NCBI RefSeq assembly: GCF_019393635.1
Contig: NC_057861.1
Location: 60,000,532-60,064,531, forward strand
Source: Dromiciops gliroides
Lineage: Eukaryota > Chordata > Mammalia > Microbiotheria > Microbiotheriidae
Length of the DNA stretch: 64,000 nucleotides
Direction of reading: 5' to 3'
Translations under genes and position numbers: made by a program
Shown here: piece after piece, positions 37,856 to 53,000 of the stretch
Layout of the letters: every line of letters begins with the position of its first letter
How positions within the stretch are numbered: position 1 is the stretch's first letter
The notes under the pieces: model-generated
The model's input: only the letters and a program-made list of their open reading frames with translations
The model's database searches: none
What the model was told of the DNA's origin: nothing

Positions 37856-39140
37856 ACCAAACTGGGGGCAGTGACAGAGGAGAGAGTGGGCATGTTTAAC
37901 AGCTGCCTGAGAACTTAAATATGAATCCTGTCCTAAATTGTTGTGTGACTATTGGCAAGTGGAAAGTGGATCAGCTTCTCTGGTCCTCCTTTAGGATCTC
38001 TGGTCCTCCCCACTGCTCCCAAATGTCATCACCCTTCACCACCAGCACACCTAGCATATTTAATTTGGATGTGCATGCAGGAAATGTTTGAAAATTAATT
38101 GTAAACATTTGTTGACTAGTCGATCATAAAGGACATTTTATTCATCACATGAACTAAAACTAAAACATAACTAGATGGTTTTTAGATGAGCAACTAAACA
38201 TTGCTCTATAAATGCAAACTTTGCAAGGTTTTTTTTTAAACTTTCCCCTTACCTTAGAATACTAAACAAGCTTTTCAGCCTCATCCCCTTACCTAAATGG
38301 GCATCTTTCCAACCAAAGCCTGCTCCTTTTAACCTTTACTTTTCGTTTTTCAGGGCAATAAGGGTTAAGTGACTTGCCCAAGGTCACACAGCTAGTAAGT
38401 GTCAAGTGTTTGAGGCTGGATTTGAACTCAGGTCCTTCTGAATCCAGGGCTGGTGCTTTATCCACTGCACCACCTAGCTGCCCCCTACCCCTTACTTTTC
38501 AATGAAAGGCCAGTAGTGGAGCCTAAGGACTAGTGATGGAAAGTCTATTATCTTGAAGTATAAAATGTTAACTTTTTCACTTTCCCTGCCTATGCTGACC
38601 CCAGGGTCAGGCAGCACAAATTGAGCCATGGGAAACAAAATGGCCAAAGAAGTTGTGGGGCGGGAAGAGGCTAGTTAATTTTTTCCTGTCCCAGCTGCAG
38701 CCAACTAGGATCCCTGGACAATAGCAAGGGTTTTCTGCAGGTAGAAAAGAGTGATGCATCCAGCCCACCTGACTTCAATAAGTACTGGGCTCTGCATAGC
38801 AAAAATGACCCTGGGAAAGGGTCAGAGTGGAGCTCCAGACTAGTGGGAAGCAGAAGAAGGAAGCAAGAAGCTTGATATCAGTGGTTTTAGCAAATAGGAT
38901 CCCCAGGGATTGGAAAAGCTGCACTCAATCCCTAGCCATCTCAGGATCCTAGGCAGCCTCTGTGAAAGGGCAGTTTAAACATAGGTATATCCCTGGTAAT
39001 CCAGACCACTCCCTATGCACATCTCCACTCCCTCACCTCTTTTTTTTCTCTTTGCTTATTTAGACCTTAGAATGAGGAATGAAGCCTTCCAGAGCCTAGA
39101 TGAGACTATGCCATCACACAATTCCCACCTTTTTCATAAG
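37856..39140. other. Upstream of gene B, mostly unique sequence with one SINE
   Basis: No exon identified. 38600-38950 is moderately GC-rich unique sequence that could be regulatory; nothing decisive is seen. Confidence 0.35.
38345..38485 (-). mobile_element. tRNA-derived SINE
   Basis: Minus copy from 'cagggcaataagggttaagt' to 'cacctagctgccccc'. Confidence 0.9.
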
Positions 39141-39149
39141 GCCTTTCTC

Positions 39150-39420
39150 GGCCTTATTGTTCAGTGGTGACCAACTCTATGTGACCCCATGGACTTTACT
39201 CATGGGGTTTTCTTCACCAAGATACTGCAGCAGTTTGCCATTTCCTTCTCCAGTGTATCTCCATTTTATAGTTATACATTTTACTGTATGGAACTAAAGC
39301 AAATAGGGGTTAAGTGACTTGCTCCAGATCATGCAGCTAATAAGTCTCTGATGTTGTATTTGAACTCAGTTCTTTTTGATTCCAGGCCTGGTGCTCCATC
39401 TACTGCACTGCCTAGCCACT
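39150..39420 (-). mobile_element. Older, longer SINE
   Basis: Shares the 'aagtgacttgctccagatca' core with the abundant SINE but adds a 3' part ('gttcagtggtgaccaactct', 'gtttgccatttccttctcca') also seen at 56640-56760, 57125-57210 and 62335-62450. Confidence 0.75.
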
Positions 39421-39602
39421 GCTTTCCTGGGCTAGCTCACTGCTAATGTCCTCTTTCTGAAATTACTTCCAATGTACATTTTATATATCTCATATATACA
39501 TCGTGATAGAAGTGACCTCAGACTAGGGACTCTTTCTTCTGAGTATGCATTTAATAGGGACCCAAGGAAGCCCCCACCCCAAACCTTTCTCCAATTTCCT
39601 CT

Positions 39603-40110
39603 TGTGATAAAATAATGGAATTTGGCAAATGCCCAGGAGTCCCACCTGATTGATTTAGTATTGTTTGAATTGGGTGAGAATGACTAAGTACCTACTTAAG
39701 GGTGATTAGATTGTAACCCCACCTGGCTAGCCCTTAAGGAGGTATTGTCCTCAGAAGTTAAGGACTTTGAACCAACTCGAGACCACCTTCAAGTCCAGTG
39801 AACCAATGGATTTGGATGATGCCTACCAATCAGCTTGAAGCAGTGTGTAAGGACCGCCTCTGCTCCAGACCTATAAAAAGCTTCCACAATCAGTTTGAAA
39901 AGAGTTCAAGGTTGAATCAGGCTTGTGGTGGAGGACTTGAGGAAGAGCCAGACCAGGCTGGAACTCTAGACTAGATAGGCCCTCTCTTAACTCCACATGT
40001 TCTTTTTTTTTTTCTAATACCTAGTATGTTTTAATAAATTCTTAATCCCCAAAGACTGGTGCTGAAGCTTCTAATTTAAGGCAACCACACATTAAATTTT
40101 AAATGTCACA
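39603..40110 (+). mobile_element. Solo LTR, relative of the integrase-interrupting LTR
   Basis: TGTGATAAAATAATGG to TTAAATGTCACA, 508 bases. CTCT is duplicated on both sides (39599-39602, 40111-40114). TATAAAAAG and AATAAA are kept. It lies 0.7 kb upstream of the gene B first coding exon. Confidence 0.9.
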
Positions 40111-40790
40111 CTCTTTAGGAGCAGAGGGGCAGGGCACCTGCTTTATTGCAGTGTCCTGAAGGACAATGAGATCCAGAGAGGGTAAGAACTGGTCTCAGCA
40201 TACACAGCCTAGGAACTTAGTGTCCCTGTTTCTCTACAACTGTCCCCTTACTCTCTGCCTCTTCCTCATGACTTTGCCAGCCCTAATATCCCTCCCTGCC
40301 TCTTCCTCATGACTTTCTCAGCCCTGATATCCCTCCCTCCCTTTTCAAAACCTGCTCCCCCTTTTGCTACCCCCATCCTAGAAATCTCCCTTCTATATTC
40401 CATCTTTTATCTCTTCCTCTTGTGCCTCTTCCCCCACAGCCCTCCCCATATGTCTTCCCCTTTGGCTTCCTTCATGTCTTTCACCTCATGTCAGTTATAT
40501 GGAGGGATGCGGTAGTAGATGTTTTACAACTGGCTTTTGAGGGCAGGAAGGGGTACACGTGACATACTTTCAAGTTTAATCTGCATCATTAACATTCATT
40601 TCTTGAATCTAGACAACAAACAAAATAATAAATCAAATCCTGATTTGTCTAGTTTGATAGTTTCCAAGATGTAAAGGCTTACTCTGAAAATATAACAATT
40701 GGCTCAAGAATCATTCTGGCTTGTTCCAGCACAGTTGACTTCCGCTCCAGTTTCTCCCCACTAAGTCCTCATTTTGGTCTCTCCCTGCAG
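40111..40790. other. Intron or upstream sequence just before gene B start
   Basis: Contains a 30-odd-base duplication ('cctccctgcctcttcctcat' at about 40250-40310). No exon recognised. Confidence 0.4.
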
Positions 40791-40791
40791 G

Positions 40792-41007
40792 ATGTTGCCT
40801 GGATTTAAGTGGCTGTCTCACCAGCTGGGCCTGGAAGGGCTGAGCAATGGAGTTTCCTCAGGCCTGTTCCTGTTCTTCTTGGCACTTAGCACATGGATCC
40901 TGGCCCAAGTCCTGTCCTCTGTCCACAGATACTATACCACCTGCCAGTATTTTAGATGCTTCCCCCAGCCACCCATTCAGAACTGGTACATGGGCCACCT
41001 GGGGATG
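40792..41007 (+). CDS. CYP4F: CYP4F gene B coding exon 1 (membrane anchor)
   Basis: The ATG sits two bases after an acceptor-like 'ctccctgcag' (40781-40790), so a non-coding first exon should lie upstream. The sequence reads [20 protein letters not shown], then a hydrophobic run (about residues 23-42, [16 protein letters not shown]) serving as signal anchor. The [10 protein letters not shown] hinge and GHLGM follow before GTGAGT. The start is chosen because it is the only ATG between the acceptor and the anchor. Confidence 0.92.
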
Positions 41008-44000
41008 GTGAGTGGGACCACTTGGACCAAGAGCTGGGGAGCTCAGTGGGTAGATGAGCTAGGATGCTAAATGGACAAAGTATTGGGTGGGGGGAGTGAG
41101 TAAGGAATCTGAGCAGTTGAGAAATTAGAGCAGGACACAAAAAGGATGAGGAACTAAAAAGACCTTCATGAGGAAAGGGTAACCTAGGTTTCCTGTGCTC
41201 CCAGAAGTCTGAGTGATCCAGATAGAGAAAGGGTCTCTCTGGAATTATTAATGCCCAGAAAATGCTTAGGAGGGACACAAAGAAGGTGACTGATTTCTCA
41301 GTGTGATGTGGAGACACAAGGAAGGAGAGAGCTCTCAATCTGCTCCTCCAGGGGCAGGAGACAACAGGGATCTCACTTCCCTTGCTGTGGATAGCAGGCA
41401 TTTATTTATGTTGCCTGAGAGCATATCAGCTATTTTGGTCACTATGATACAATGTTAATTCCTGGTGACTGTGGGTCTAATAAAATCCCCATATTTTTCT
41501 CAGACAAACAAGTTCCAAATGCATTTAACTATACTGGAACCTAGTCAATATAATCCAGAATAGAGGTGTCAAACATTCAGCTAACATTCCTAAAATGCAA
41601 TAGCTAAATGCAATTGGGAATTATTCAATAAATTGATAGGAATACAATAGAATATGGATAATATTAATATATGGTTTTCTAAGTCAATATACTACCCATA
41701 TGTATACCACTAGACCAGAGGATTTAGTGTTGAAGGGGACTTTAGAAATCACAACTCTAAATTTCTCATTTTATATATATGTGTGTGTATTATAGATATA
41801 ATATTATAGATACATATATATATACATATACATATGGAAGCTGAGACTTAGAGAGGTCAAATGACTTCCCCAAGATCATGGAGGAAGCAAAACCAGATGT
41901 GCTGACTCCAAATACATTATTTTTTCACTAGAGCATACTGTCTCACAGGACATCATGAGAGTCCTTGACTAATGCCTCATTAAAATCCAGATATATCATA
42001 GATTACAACACTACATTACAAAGATCATACACTATAACCAGGTGGGATTTATACTAGGAATGCAGAGCTGGTTCAATATTAGGAAAACTATCAGCATAAT
42101 TGACCACATCAATAACAAAACCAATAAAAATCATATGATTATATCAATAAATGCAGAAAAAGATTTTGACAAAACACAGCATCCATTGCTATTAAAAACA
42201 TGAGAAATCATGGGAATTGATGGAGTCTTTCTTAAAATAATAATTTTAAGTGGTATCTATCTAAAATCAAGAGTAAGCATTATCTGTAACAGGGATAAAC
42301 TTGAAGCCTTCCTTATTAGATCAAGGGTAAAGCAAAGATGTCCATTACCAACATTATTTGGAACTCAAAATCTTACAAAATGTTGAAAATTATCTTTACA
42401 TGTAATTGGGAAAAATAAAATACTATTTTAAAAATAAGTAAATTAGGGGAGCATAGAAAATGTACATGTCAGATCTATGGGCAAGGGAAGAGTTTATGAC
42501 AAATAAGAGTTAGAGAGGATTATATGAAGTAACATTGATCATTTTAATTATGTGAAATTAAAAAGGGTTTGCACAAACAAAACTAATGCAGCTAAAATTA
42601 GAAGTAAAATAGGAAACTGAGGTGGGGGAGGGATTTAAAGCAAGCTTCTCAACTAAAGGTCTCATTTTTCAAATATATGGGCAACAGGACCAAATTTACA
42701 AAAAAAAATAAGAGTTATTGCCCAATTGAGAAATGGTCAAAGGATAGGAACAGGCAGTTTTCAGAAGAAATCAAAGTTATCAATAATCACATGAAAAAAA
42801 TCTCTAAGTCACTATTGGTTAGAGAAATGCACATTAAACAACTCTGAATTACTGCCTCACATATATAAGATTGGCTAACATGATGGAAAAATTATAAATG
42901 CTAGAGGAGATGTAGAAAAATCGGGGCTCTAATGCACTGTGAACTAGTCCAACCACTCTGGAAAACAATTTGGAGCTATGGCCAAAGAGCTATAAAACTG
43001 TGCGTACCTTTTGACCCAGCATTGCCACTACCAAATCAATATCCCAAAGAGATGAAAGAAAAGGGAAAAGGACCTGTTTGTACCAAATATTTATAGCAGC
43101 TTTTTTTGTGATGGCAAAAAATTGGAAATTGAGGGGATATCCATCAATAGCGCAATGGCTGAACAAGTTATTATATATGGTTGTGATGGAATGCTATTGT
43201 GTTATAAAAATTCATGAGGACGACTCACAAGAAATCATAAGGATGATTTCAGAAAAACCTTGGAAGAGTTATATGAACTCATGAAAAGTGAAGTGAGCAG
43301 AGCCAGGAGAATATTGTATACAGTAACAGCAATAGTGTAAGGATGATCAACTATGAAAGAATTAGCTACTCTAATCAAGACAATGATCCAAGACAATTCC
43401 AAAGGAGCCATGATGAAAAATGCTGTCCATCTCCAGAGAGAGAACTGATAAACTCTGAATGCAGGTTGAAACATACTTTTTTAAACTTCATTTTTATTGT
43501 TTTGTTTTGTTTGTGTTTTCTTTTGCAACAAGACCAATATGAAAATATGCTTTGTATGACTTCATATGTACAGTCGATATAAAACTGCTTGCCTTCCCAA
43601 GGAGTAAGAGATGGAAGGGAGAATTTGGAATTTAAATTTTTTTTAAATAATTGTTCAAAATTTTTATATATGATTAGAAAATATTTAACAAAATAAATAA
43701 AAATATTTTTTAAAAAAACAAAGAAAGAAATCCAGATAAATCCTTAGTATGGCATTCCCTAATCTACTCACCTTGTAACCTTTTCCATAGAGAAAATGAA
43801 GTAAATTTGGCATGACATGTTCCTTGTAAGACTTGCTGGCTTTTAATGATCACTGCTGGCCCTTCTTTAATGCACATAAACCTGTAACGATTAGAATGAC
43901 GCTACCTACTGGAGACTGACTGTAGGAAAGTTCTGCCATGAAGTGAAGGTCTTTGAGGGCAAGACCAGGAGTCTTTTCTTTGGCATCAGGAAGTGACGCT

Positions 44001-47000
44001 GGCTAGTGGGAAGAAGAAGGAAGAGACTGGCGCTCTGTCTCACTCTCTTTCCTGAGGACTCCAGTGGAGAAGGGAGCTAGAAATGCGCTCTCCCTTTAAT
44101 AGATAGGAATCTAGGCCTTTCTGTCTCTCTTTATCAAATTCTTATTCTCCTTAATAAATGCTTAAAAGTCTAACTCTTGCTAAAACTTATAATTTATTGG
44201 CGACCACTCATTAGATATTTTAGATAGTTTAGCTAGAATTTTAGCCCTTAACAAACCTTAGCTTTAATCATATAATAGAGAATTTTTCCTGGAACAGAAG
44301 TCAAACTCCCAATCCTGTAGTTTAAAAAATTTACTCCCTTACCATTTTGAAAGATCAGGACATTTGATTATTTCTGGCTGCAAGTCATTATCCAAAATTT
44401 TTGTTACCTGCCAGCTCTTGTCAGTGTCATGGGACCTGTAGTTATTTTAAGTCTGGAGACTTAAACTCACTGAGTATTTTGGATTTCAACTCACCATTTG
44501 CCATTTTCATCGCATCCTTACAAGTCTAAATATCAATCTCCCTTAGAAAACAGAAATTAACAAGACCTCAGTAACTGTCTCTCTTCTTTATCTGTATCAT
44601 CATCTCAGATCTTTCCAGAAGTTTGATGACAGTTAATGTGGCACAGTAGAAAGCATGCTTAATTTATTATGAGAGGAATACAGTTCAAATTTAGGCTTTA
44701 CCACTTATTACCTGTAGGAACTTGAATAAGTCACTTCAATTCTCTCAGATTTGGTTTCCTCAGCAAAATGAGATTTTTTGGGTTTTTTTTTTGGGGGGGG
44801 GGGTAAGGCAATTGTGGTTAAGTGACTTGCCCAGGGTCACACAGCTACTAAGTGTGTAAAGTGTCTGAGGCCAGATTTGAACTCAGGTCCTCCTGAATCC
44901 AGAGCCGGTGCTCTATCCACTGCACCACCTAGCTGCCCCAAAATGAAATTTTTTGAATAAACGAATCAATGAATTATTAAATGAAATAACATCTATAAAG
45001 TATTTACTATGTGCTGAGCAGTGTGCTAAGAGCTGCACATGCAAATATGAACAAGTAAGATTATCCTTGTCTTCAAGGATCTTACATTCTCACTGGGGAA
45101 GACAACACATATGAGAGTGACAAGAGAGAGTATTTCAGACAGGAAATTCAGAGGGATGGTGGTTGGAGTTGTACAAAAAGTAGTTGGCAGGGGGCAGCTA
45201 GGTGGCACAGTGGATAAAGCACTGGCGCTGGATTCAGGAGAACCTGAGTTCAAATCTGGCTTCAGACACTTGACACTTACTAGCTGTGTGACCCTGGGCA
45301 AGTCACTTAACCCTCATTGCCCTGTCTAAAAAAAAATTTTTTTTAAGTAGTTGGCCGATCTCTTCCAGGAATGGTAGCACTGATTTGATTCATGGTAATA
45401 GATTATTCCTAAGGTATCTTCCAGTTCTAAATTTCAGATCCTATGATTCCTTCTCCATTTTTTCTTCTTCACTGTCACACTCATGAACCTTAGTTCCAGC
45501 CCTCTAAACTGTCCTTGGTTTTGCATCTATCACATATCTTCCTTCCACTGGCCTCTGTGCACTATGTTTTACCTTGTAGATAGTGCTTCTGCATCTCCAT
45601 TTCCTCAATGAGAAAAAAAATCACTATAGGCTCTCCTTCTAGCCTTTTTCTTTTGCACATGGGCAAGACAAAAGTGAACTAGTAAGAAATACAGAAGACA
45701 GGATCTTCCAGAAAGTGTATCAAGCAGGGGGCAATGAGGATTAAGTGACTTGCCCAGGGTCACACAGCTGGTAAGTGTCAAGTGTCTTAGGCCAGATTTG
45801 AACTCAGGTTCTCCTGAGTCCAGGGCCGGTGCTTTATCCACTGTGCTATTTAGCTGCCCCTGCAGGGAGAAATTTTCAATAAAATATTGAAAAATTCAAA
45901 AACAAAATTTTAAAAAAGTGCATCTGGGTGGTACAGTGAGTAGAGTACTAGGCCTGGAGTGAGGAAGACCTGAGTTCAAATCTGGCCTCAGACATTCACT
46001 AGCTGTGTGACCCTGGACTTAACTTAAATCTAATTCAGTTTCCCCATCTGCAAAATGTGGATAATAATAGTTCCTTCCTCTCAGGGTATTTGCAAGAATA
46101 AAATGAAATATTTGTAAAGGATTTTGCAAACCTTAAAGCTTTATATAAATGTTAGCTAGCCTCTGTAGCTCTTTGGAACTGATATTGTTCTTTGAAGTTC
46201 ATCAAAGTTTGACTTAGCCTTTTAATGTTGTTTTTAATCATATTTGTATTTATCATTATCTTTCTTTGTTCTGCATCACTTCAGGATCATTCTGTGTCTC
46301 TGAAATCCTCGTTTTAATAATTTCTTTTGTTGCAGTAATAGTCCATTATATTTTTGTGCCATAATTTATTGAATTGATCCCCAATCAATCACAACCTATT
46401 TTGTTTCTATTTTTTTGCTATCACAAAGTTTTGTGACTAATAGTTTGTTATATAATAGGACCTTTCTATAAGCCATTGACCTCTTTGGTGTATGTGCCCC
46501 GTGGTGGGACCATTGGGTTAAAAGAGTATGAACAGGGGGCAGCTAGGTGGCGCAGTAGATAAAGCACTGGCCTTGGATTCAGGAGTACCTGAGTTCAAAT
46601 CCAGCCTCAGACACTTGACACTTAACTAGCTGTGTGACCCTGGGCAAGTCACTTAACCCTCATTGCTCTGCAAAAACAAAAAACAAACAAACAAAAAAAA
46701 CGAGTATGAACAATTTAGTGAGTTTTCTTGACCCATTCAAAATTGCTTCTCAGAACAGTTAAACCAATTCACAATTCCACCAACAATGTACTCTATGAGT
46801 TTGTTTGCCTTCTCACAGTTACTATAACATTTATTGCTTCCATTTTTAATCTTATTTTCTAATTTGATGGGTAAAAGGAAGAGAATTTGAAACACAAAGT
46901 TTTTTAAATGGATGTTAAAATTATTTTTACATGTAATTGGGGGAAAATAAAATTCTAAATTAACTAAGTTGACAGGGAGAAACCTCAAAGTTGTTTTAAC

Positions 47001-50000
47001 TCTTGTTAGTGATTTAGAACATTTTTGTAGGGCTATTATATGTGTTTATTCTATAAACTATTCTTATCTTGCTTTTTGAAAATGGCTAATGGTCATACAA
47101 AGGATAGAAATTGAACCCATGATTTCATTAATTAGGGAACTCCTAGGTCCTGGGGACAGCCAGCCCCAGGTTTCACCTGAGAGAGAAAGTTAATACAAAG
47201 GGACATTAGAGATGCTGAGAGTGGCGGTCAGCACAGAGGAGTTGGAGAAAGGGCTTTCCAGTTAGAAGGTAGAGAGAAAAAGATGGACAGTAGTGACTCT
47301 TACCTTTGTTTCATTTATAGATAGAACTCAAAGAGGAAAGATTAGAGTATATTTTGAATGCTGTGAGCACTTTCAGGGAGACCTTTCTGCTCTGGATTGG
47401 ACCTTTCCGCCCAGCGGTTGCACTCTGCCACCCTGACTACATCCGGCCTCTTACTTCTGCATCAGGTATGAAAATTCTAGAGGTCAAGGTCAGTTTGGCA
47501 ACATCTGTCCCAGACTACTCCTCACATATCCAGGATCCCCCATAGGGCCTTCTCCAGTGATCCAGGCCCTCTCAATCACCTTACCTTCTTCTAGTCCTCT
47601 GTACTGTCATATTAACATATATATATATACACATACACACAGAGACACATTTCAGTAAGTCCCCTGGGCTCTTCCCAATCAGAAGTTCCATTCTCAATAC
47701 TCTGTCTTCGGGGGCAGCTAGGTGGCACAGTGGATAAAGCACCAGCCCTGGATTCAGGAGCACCTGAGTTCAAATCTGGCCTCAGACACTTGACACTTAC
47801 TAGCCGTGTGACCCTGGGCAAATCACTTAACCCCCATTGCCCCCAAAAATAAAAAATAAAAACAAACAAACAAAAACAAATCAATACTCTGTCTTCCTTT
47901 TCTTTCTGTGGATCAACCAATTAAAACTATTTACTAAGTACCTGATGTAGGCATCTCTATTTCTCTGTATAGTCTTCTATGTCTGACTGTTGCTTTGTTT
48001 TTCTCTTTAGTAGTCCCCACTCATTTTCTTCCTTTCTATTATTCTCTGACCTCCCCACCTTCACCAATTCCTCTAGGTCCTTCTTTCTCACTTCTTCCTT
48101 TACCCTTCTTCCGTCTTGTTTCCACCTCATATTCCCAACTTTTCTCTAATACTGAATGACCACTAAATTTCCCAGGTATACATCGGCTGAGAAAAATGAG
48201 GGCAGAAGAAAGAGGAAAGAGCACTTTCCTCTGTTGGAATGAGTTGAAGTTGTTTCCAGTGTCTCTTTCTTCCCTGGTTGTAGGAGGAGATTTGAAGCTA
48301 CTTTCTGGCCATATCCAATGGCAGAAGGGAGTTTATTATGTGGATTTAGGGGCATCTGAGGTTGAAGGAGAATGTTAGGAGCAACATTGGCCCTAGAGAT
48401 CCTTTTTCACCAAAGCATTTTCTATGATGGAATAGAGAAACTTAATGACACATGAAAGAAAAGAGATCCCTGTTCTTGGGAGTAGGAGTAGTGATGAGGG
48501 CGGGAGGTTATGGAGGAAGGTTCCTAGGGTCAAGAGAGAAAGAGTGGGAGATGGAATGATTATTTCTTTGAGGTAGAATTCATTGGCTTGTGGGCAGAGA
48601 TACCTGTAAACAAGGCCAGACATTGAGAGCTTACCCTCAGGGAGATGATGTTAGCACTGCAAACCTGAGGGATGCACAGTGTTGGTCAGAAGATCTGTTG
48701 CAGATGTGGGGCTCCATCTTCATTAGCATCTCCCTGTCTAATACTGTGAAATAGCCGTGGATTTTAAGTCATAAGACCATGGTTTGAATTTTAGGACTGC
48801 TGCTTATTGGCTTTATGACACTGGACAAGTCATGTTGCCTTCTCTAGGTCTCAGTTTCTTTATCTGCAAAACAAAGAAATTATACTAGATAACCCATAAA
48901 GTCTTCAAACTCTAACACTCTATGATTCTCTGGTGTTTTTATTTAAGGGTGCTAGGAGATATCAATTGGCTTTGAAATATTTTCAAGAGCTTACTATGTA
49001 CCAGGCACTGTGCTAAGTATTGAAGATACAAAGAAGGCAAATATAGTCACTTCCCTCATGGTGCATTTATTCTAAGTGGAGAAACAACATGGAAATCACT
49101 TCAAAGAAAAAGTAAACAGAAGTCTCAGAGGGAAAGGAACCTTCAAGGTCTGCTGTAGATGGTAGGATCTTAGCTGAAATTTGGAGAATTTCAGGGAATC
49201 TAGAGGTGATTAAGGAAGTAGCATATGATCTCAGTCCTCACAACATACAAGTTAGATGTTATTAGTCCCATTTTATATATGAGGAAACTGAGACTGAGAT
49301 ATTATAAGTGACTTACCTAGGGTCACATAGCTGTCTGAGTATCTGAGATAAGACTTGACCTGAGGTCTTACTGGAAGTAGAACATTCTGGGCATCAGGGA
49401 CACCCAATAATAAAGCACAGAGATGGGGATGATAGATGGTCCCAGAGAACAGGAGACCCAACTGGGAAAGGTAGGTTTCACCAGCTAGATAATTACCCTA
49501 TAAATTCAATTAAATTCAATATCCATTTTTAAAACTCCTACTATGTGCAAGGTATTATACTAGATATGGGATGAAAGTGTTATAATTGTTTCTTGCAGTT
49601 TATTTGCAATTTCCCCTTTGCTGTTTTTAAAATTATTTTTATGCCTTTTTGTTTTTTACATCCCAATCATTTCTGGATATCCCTGTATTCTAATCTCTAC
49701 CCTAAAAGTCTTTACTTCCTTTCCATCTTCATGGGCAAAATTCTTACCCAAACATAAGGAAGTTTAGATGAAAATCCCATAACATCATTTCTGGTAGGAT
49801 TGTATGCATACACTAGACATGCCCTTTTGACTCCACTGAGATTTCTGCATAAGCCTCAGGTGTCCTAATATGTACTTTAATGTGGGACTAAAATATTCAG
49901 GTTCAATGCCTCTTGGGGGAGGAGATGACAAGGGAGCCATGCCACACTTCCTGATTGCTGCTTAAAGTCTCTGCCTTGGCCAAGATAGAAACTTACAAGG

Positions 50001-53000
50001 AATTCATAGAAAAATATTCCTCCCCATAAAATGTTAACCAATTCAGAATCTTTTTGGTTTCTGTTTAAGTATGCCTATGCCTAGTCAAGTCAAGTTACTA
50101 TGCATTTATTAAGAGCTTACTTAAAAGATTCTTGTACAATCATCTTTTTTATTATACTGTTATGAAAATTACTGTCTTATTCCATAAATTAAAAATGAAA
50201 TAAATAAATTTTTTAATCCCTAAGCACTAGGGATTAAAGGAAAGGTAAAAACAATCACTTCTCTCAAAAAGCTCTTAGTCTAATTGGAGAGACAACATGT
50301 AAATAACTGGGGGAAAGCCAGAAGTATACAGGATAAATTGGAATAATGAACAGAGGAAAGGCACTAGCATTAAGATGGACTGTGAAAGGCTTCTTGGAGA
50401 AAGTGGGATTTTAGCTGAGTTTAAGGAAGCCAGGAGGCAGGGATGAGAAGGGCGGAGCAATCCAGGCATGATTAGGGTTTCATGTTTGAAGAGCAGCACG
50501 AAAGGCCAGTGTCACTGAATCATAGACTATTTTGATGGGAGTGAGGTATTAGAAGATTGGAAAGGTCAGAAGGGACAACATTAGAAAAAGTTTTAAATAT
50601 CAGGCAGAGGATTTTATATTTGATCCTAGAAGTAGCAGAGAGTTACTGGAGTTTATTGAATTGGGGTTGACATGGTCAGACTTTGGCTTTAGGAAAATCA
50701 TTTTGAAAGCAAAGGGGGGATGGACCGGAGTAGGGAAACATTTGAGGCACAGAGACCAAGCAGAAGGTTATTGCAGTAATAAAAGCATGAGATGAGGAGG
50801 GTCAGGACCAGGCTTGTGGCAGTGTCAGACAACAGAAGGGGGCACATATAAGTTAAATGGCAAAGCTAGAAATAATGAGACCATAAAGATAGGATTGGTT
50901 ATTCAACTGACTGAATATAGGGGGTGAGAGCAGGGAGTTGAGGGTGACACCTGGGTGGTAAGCCTGGGTGACTAGGAAGATACTGATGACCTTGATGGTT
51001 ATAGAGAAGTTTAGAAGAAAGGAGAACTTGGCAGGGGAAGACATAATGAGTTCAGTTTTAGATATGTTGAGTTTAAAATGTATACAGAACTTCCAGTTCT
51101 GGATTCCAAGGGTCACTTGGAGATATGAGACTAGAGATCAGGAGAGAAGTTAGACCTAGACAACTAGATCTGAGAATCTTCTACATAAAGATGATAATTC
51201 AATCCATGAGAGCTGATGAGATCGTCAAGAGAAATAGTATAAAAGAAAAGAAAAGGGCCTAGGACCAAACCTTAGGAGACAGCCACAATTAGCAGGTAGA
51301 GCTAGATGAAGAGCGAGCAAAATATACTGAGGAGGAGACAGCTAGGTGGCACAGTGCATAAAGCACTGGCCCTGGATTCAGGAGGACCTGAGTTAAAATC
51401 TGGCTTCAGATACTTGACACTTACTGACTGTGTGACCCTGAGCAAGTCACTTAACCCTCATTGACCCACCAAACAAACAAACAAAAAATTCCCCAGCCAA
51501 TTTTTTCCTTTTAGTCTTAATTTTATTAAATCATGTAACCCTGGGCAAGTCACTTAACCCTCATTGCCTCGCAGCAAAAAAAAAAAAAATCATTGGTCAC
51601 TTTGGAGAGTAGTTTGGATTGAATGATGAGGTCAGAAGACAGACCGCAAAGATAAGAAAAAATTAAAAGGAAAAAGGAAACATAGACGTCCTTCTCAACA
51701 AGGTTAGCTATAAAATGGAAGAGAGATAAAGAATGATAGCCAATTGAATGGACAGATCAAGTGAGAAGTTTCAGGATGGGGATAAATGTGTGTGTTTCTA
51801 CAACAGTAGGGAAGCAGTCTGTAGACAGAGAGAGAGACTGAATACTAGTGAGAATGGGAATGATAGAGGAGCAATCTGATGGAGAAGTCAGGATGAAACA
51901 GAGTCATTTGAGCACATGGAAAAGTTTGTCTTGGGAAGAAGGGCTGCCTCTTCATGTGAAACAAGGTGAAGAGGGGGAGATACTGGGGGAAGACACCTGG
52001 ATAATCTGAGATGAGGAGAACAGAAAGAGAAGAAACTATACAAATGACCTCAATTTTTTTTTTTTGATGAACTATGAGACCAAGTTCTCAGCTGAGAGTT
52101 TTCAGGGGGATGAAAAGGTTTTGAAAATCCATTGTGATAAGTGAGATAGTTAATAATTTAGGGAAGTATGAAAGGATTACCTTGCTGCAGTGTGGGCAGA
52201 GAGATTATGTAACATAAATTTGTAATGGTCACAGTAAGCATAGTTTCATCATTTTCTTCATTTTCATTCAGCAGTACATGAAGACAGCAGATATTGAGAG
52301 TAATGCAAGGCTGACAGCTGGCTGGGGTGAACTCTTTCCCATTCCTTTAGGGCAAAATACCAAGTCTCCACCCCAATCCCCATCCCTTGGAGAGCATGTT
52401 GGTGGCACTCATGAGGCAGCCTAATGGAGCAGTAGGTAGAGTTCTGCATCTGGAGTTAGGAAGACCCTAGTTCTAATCCTGCCTCATACAGGGGGCCAAA
52501 ATGAAGATAATAATAATATTACCTCCTTCCCAGAATTTTTGTGAGGATCCAATGAGATGTCTTTGGCAAACCTTAACAAACTATATCAGTGATAATTGTT
52601 ATTATTATCATTTTCACTAACAATTAATCATCACAATGTAAGATGCCCTAGTTATAGCTATGGTACACTCTTCCCCTTCCAGATGCAGTGGTCTCTGAGA
52701 TCCCTTTGGTGCCTTCCTGGCTGCTCTAGGACAAAGAGAAAAGGGTGTCTATAAACTGCTTAGTAAGGCTGAGCCATCAGAGAAGAGGGGAAAAGTTGGC
52801 ACATTCATTTCGGCATCCTTCCCATCTGTACTGTTACTCTCCTTACCATCACAATCCCCAGTCCCACCCCTTCAGATTCTGAGGGCATATTTCACCTGTA
52901 TCCAGGATGTATAATTTCTGGGCCTGCCTAAGACTCTTCAGTGCCATAGTTGGTGTCAGGTTAAATCAAGCCATTAAGTATTTATTAAACGTCTCCTCTG

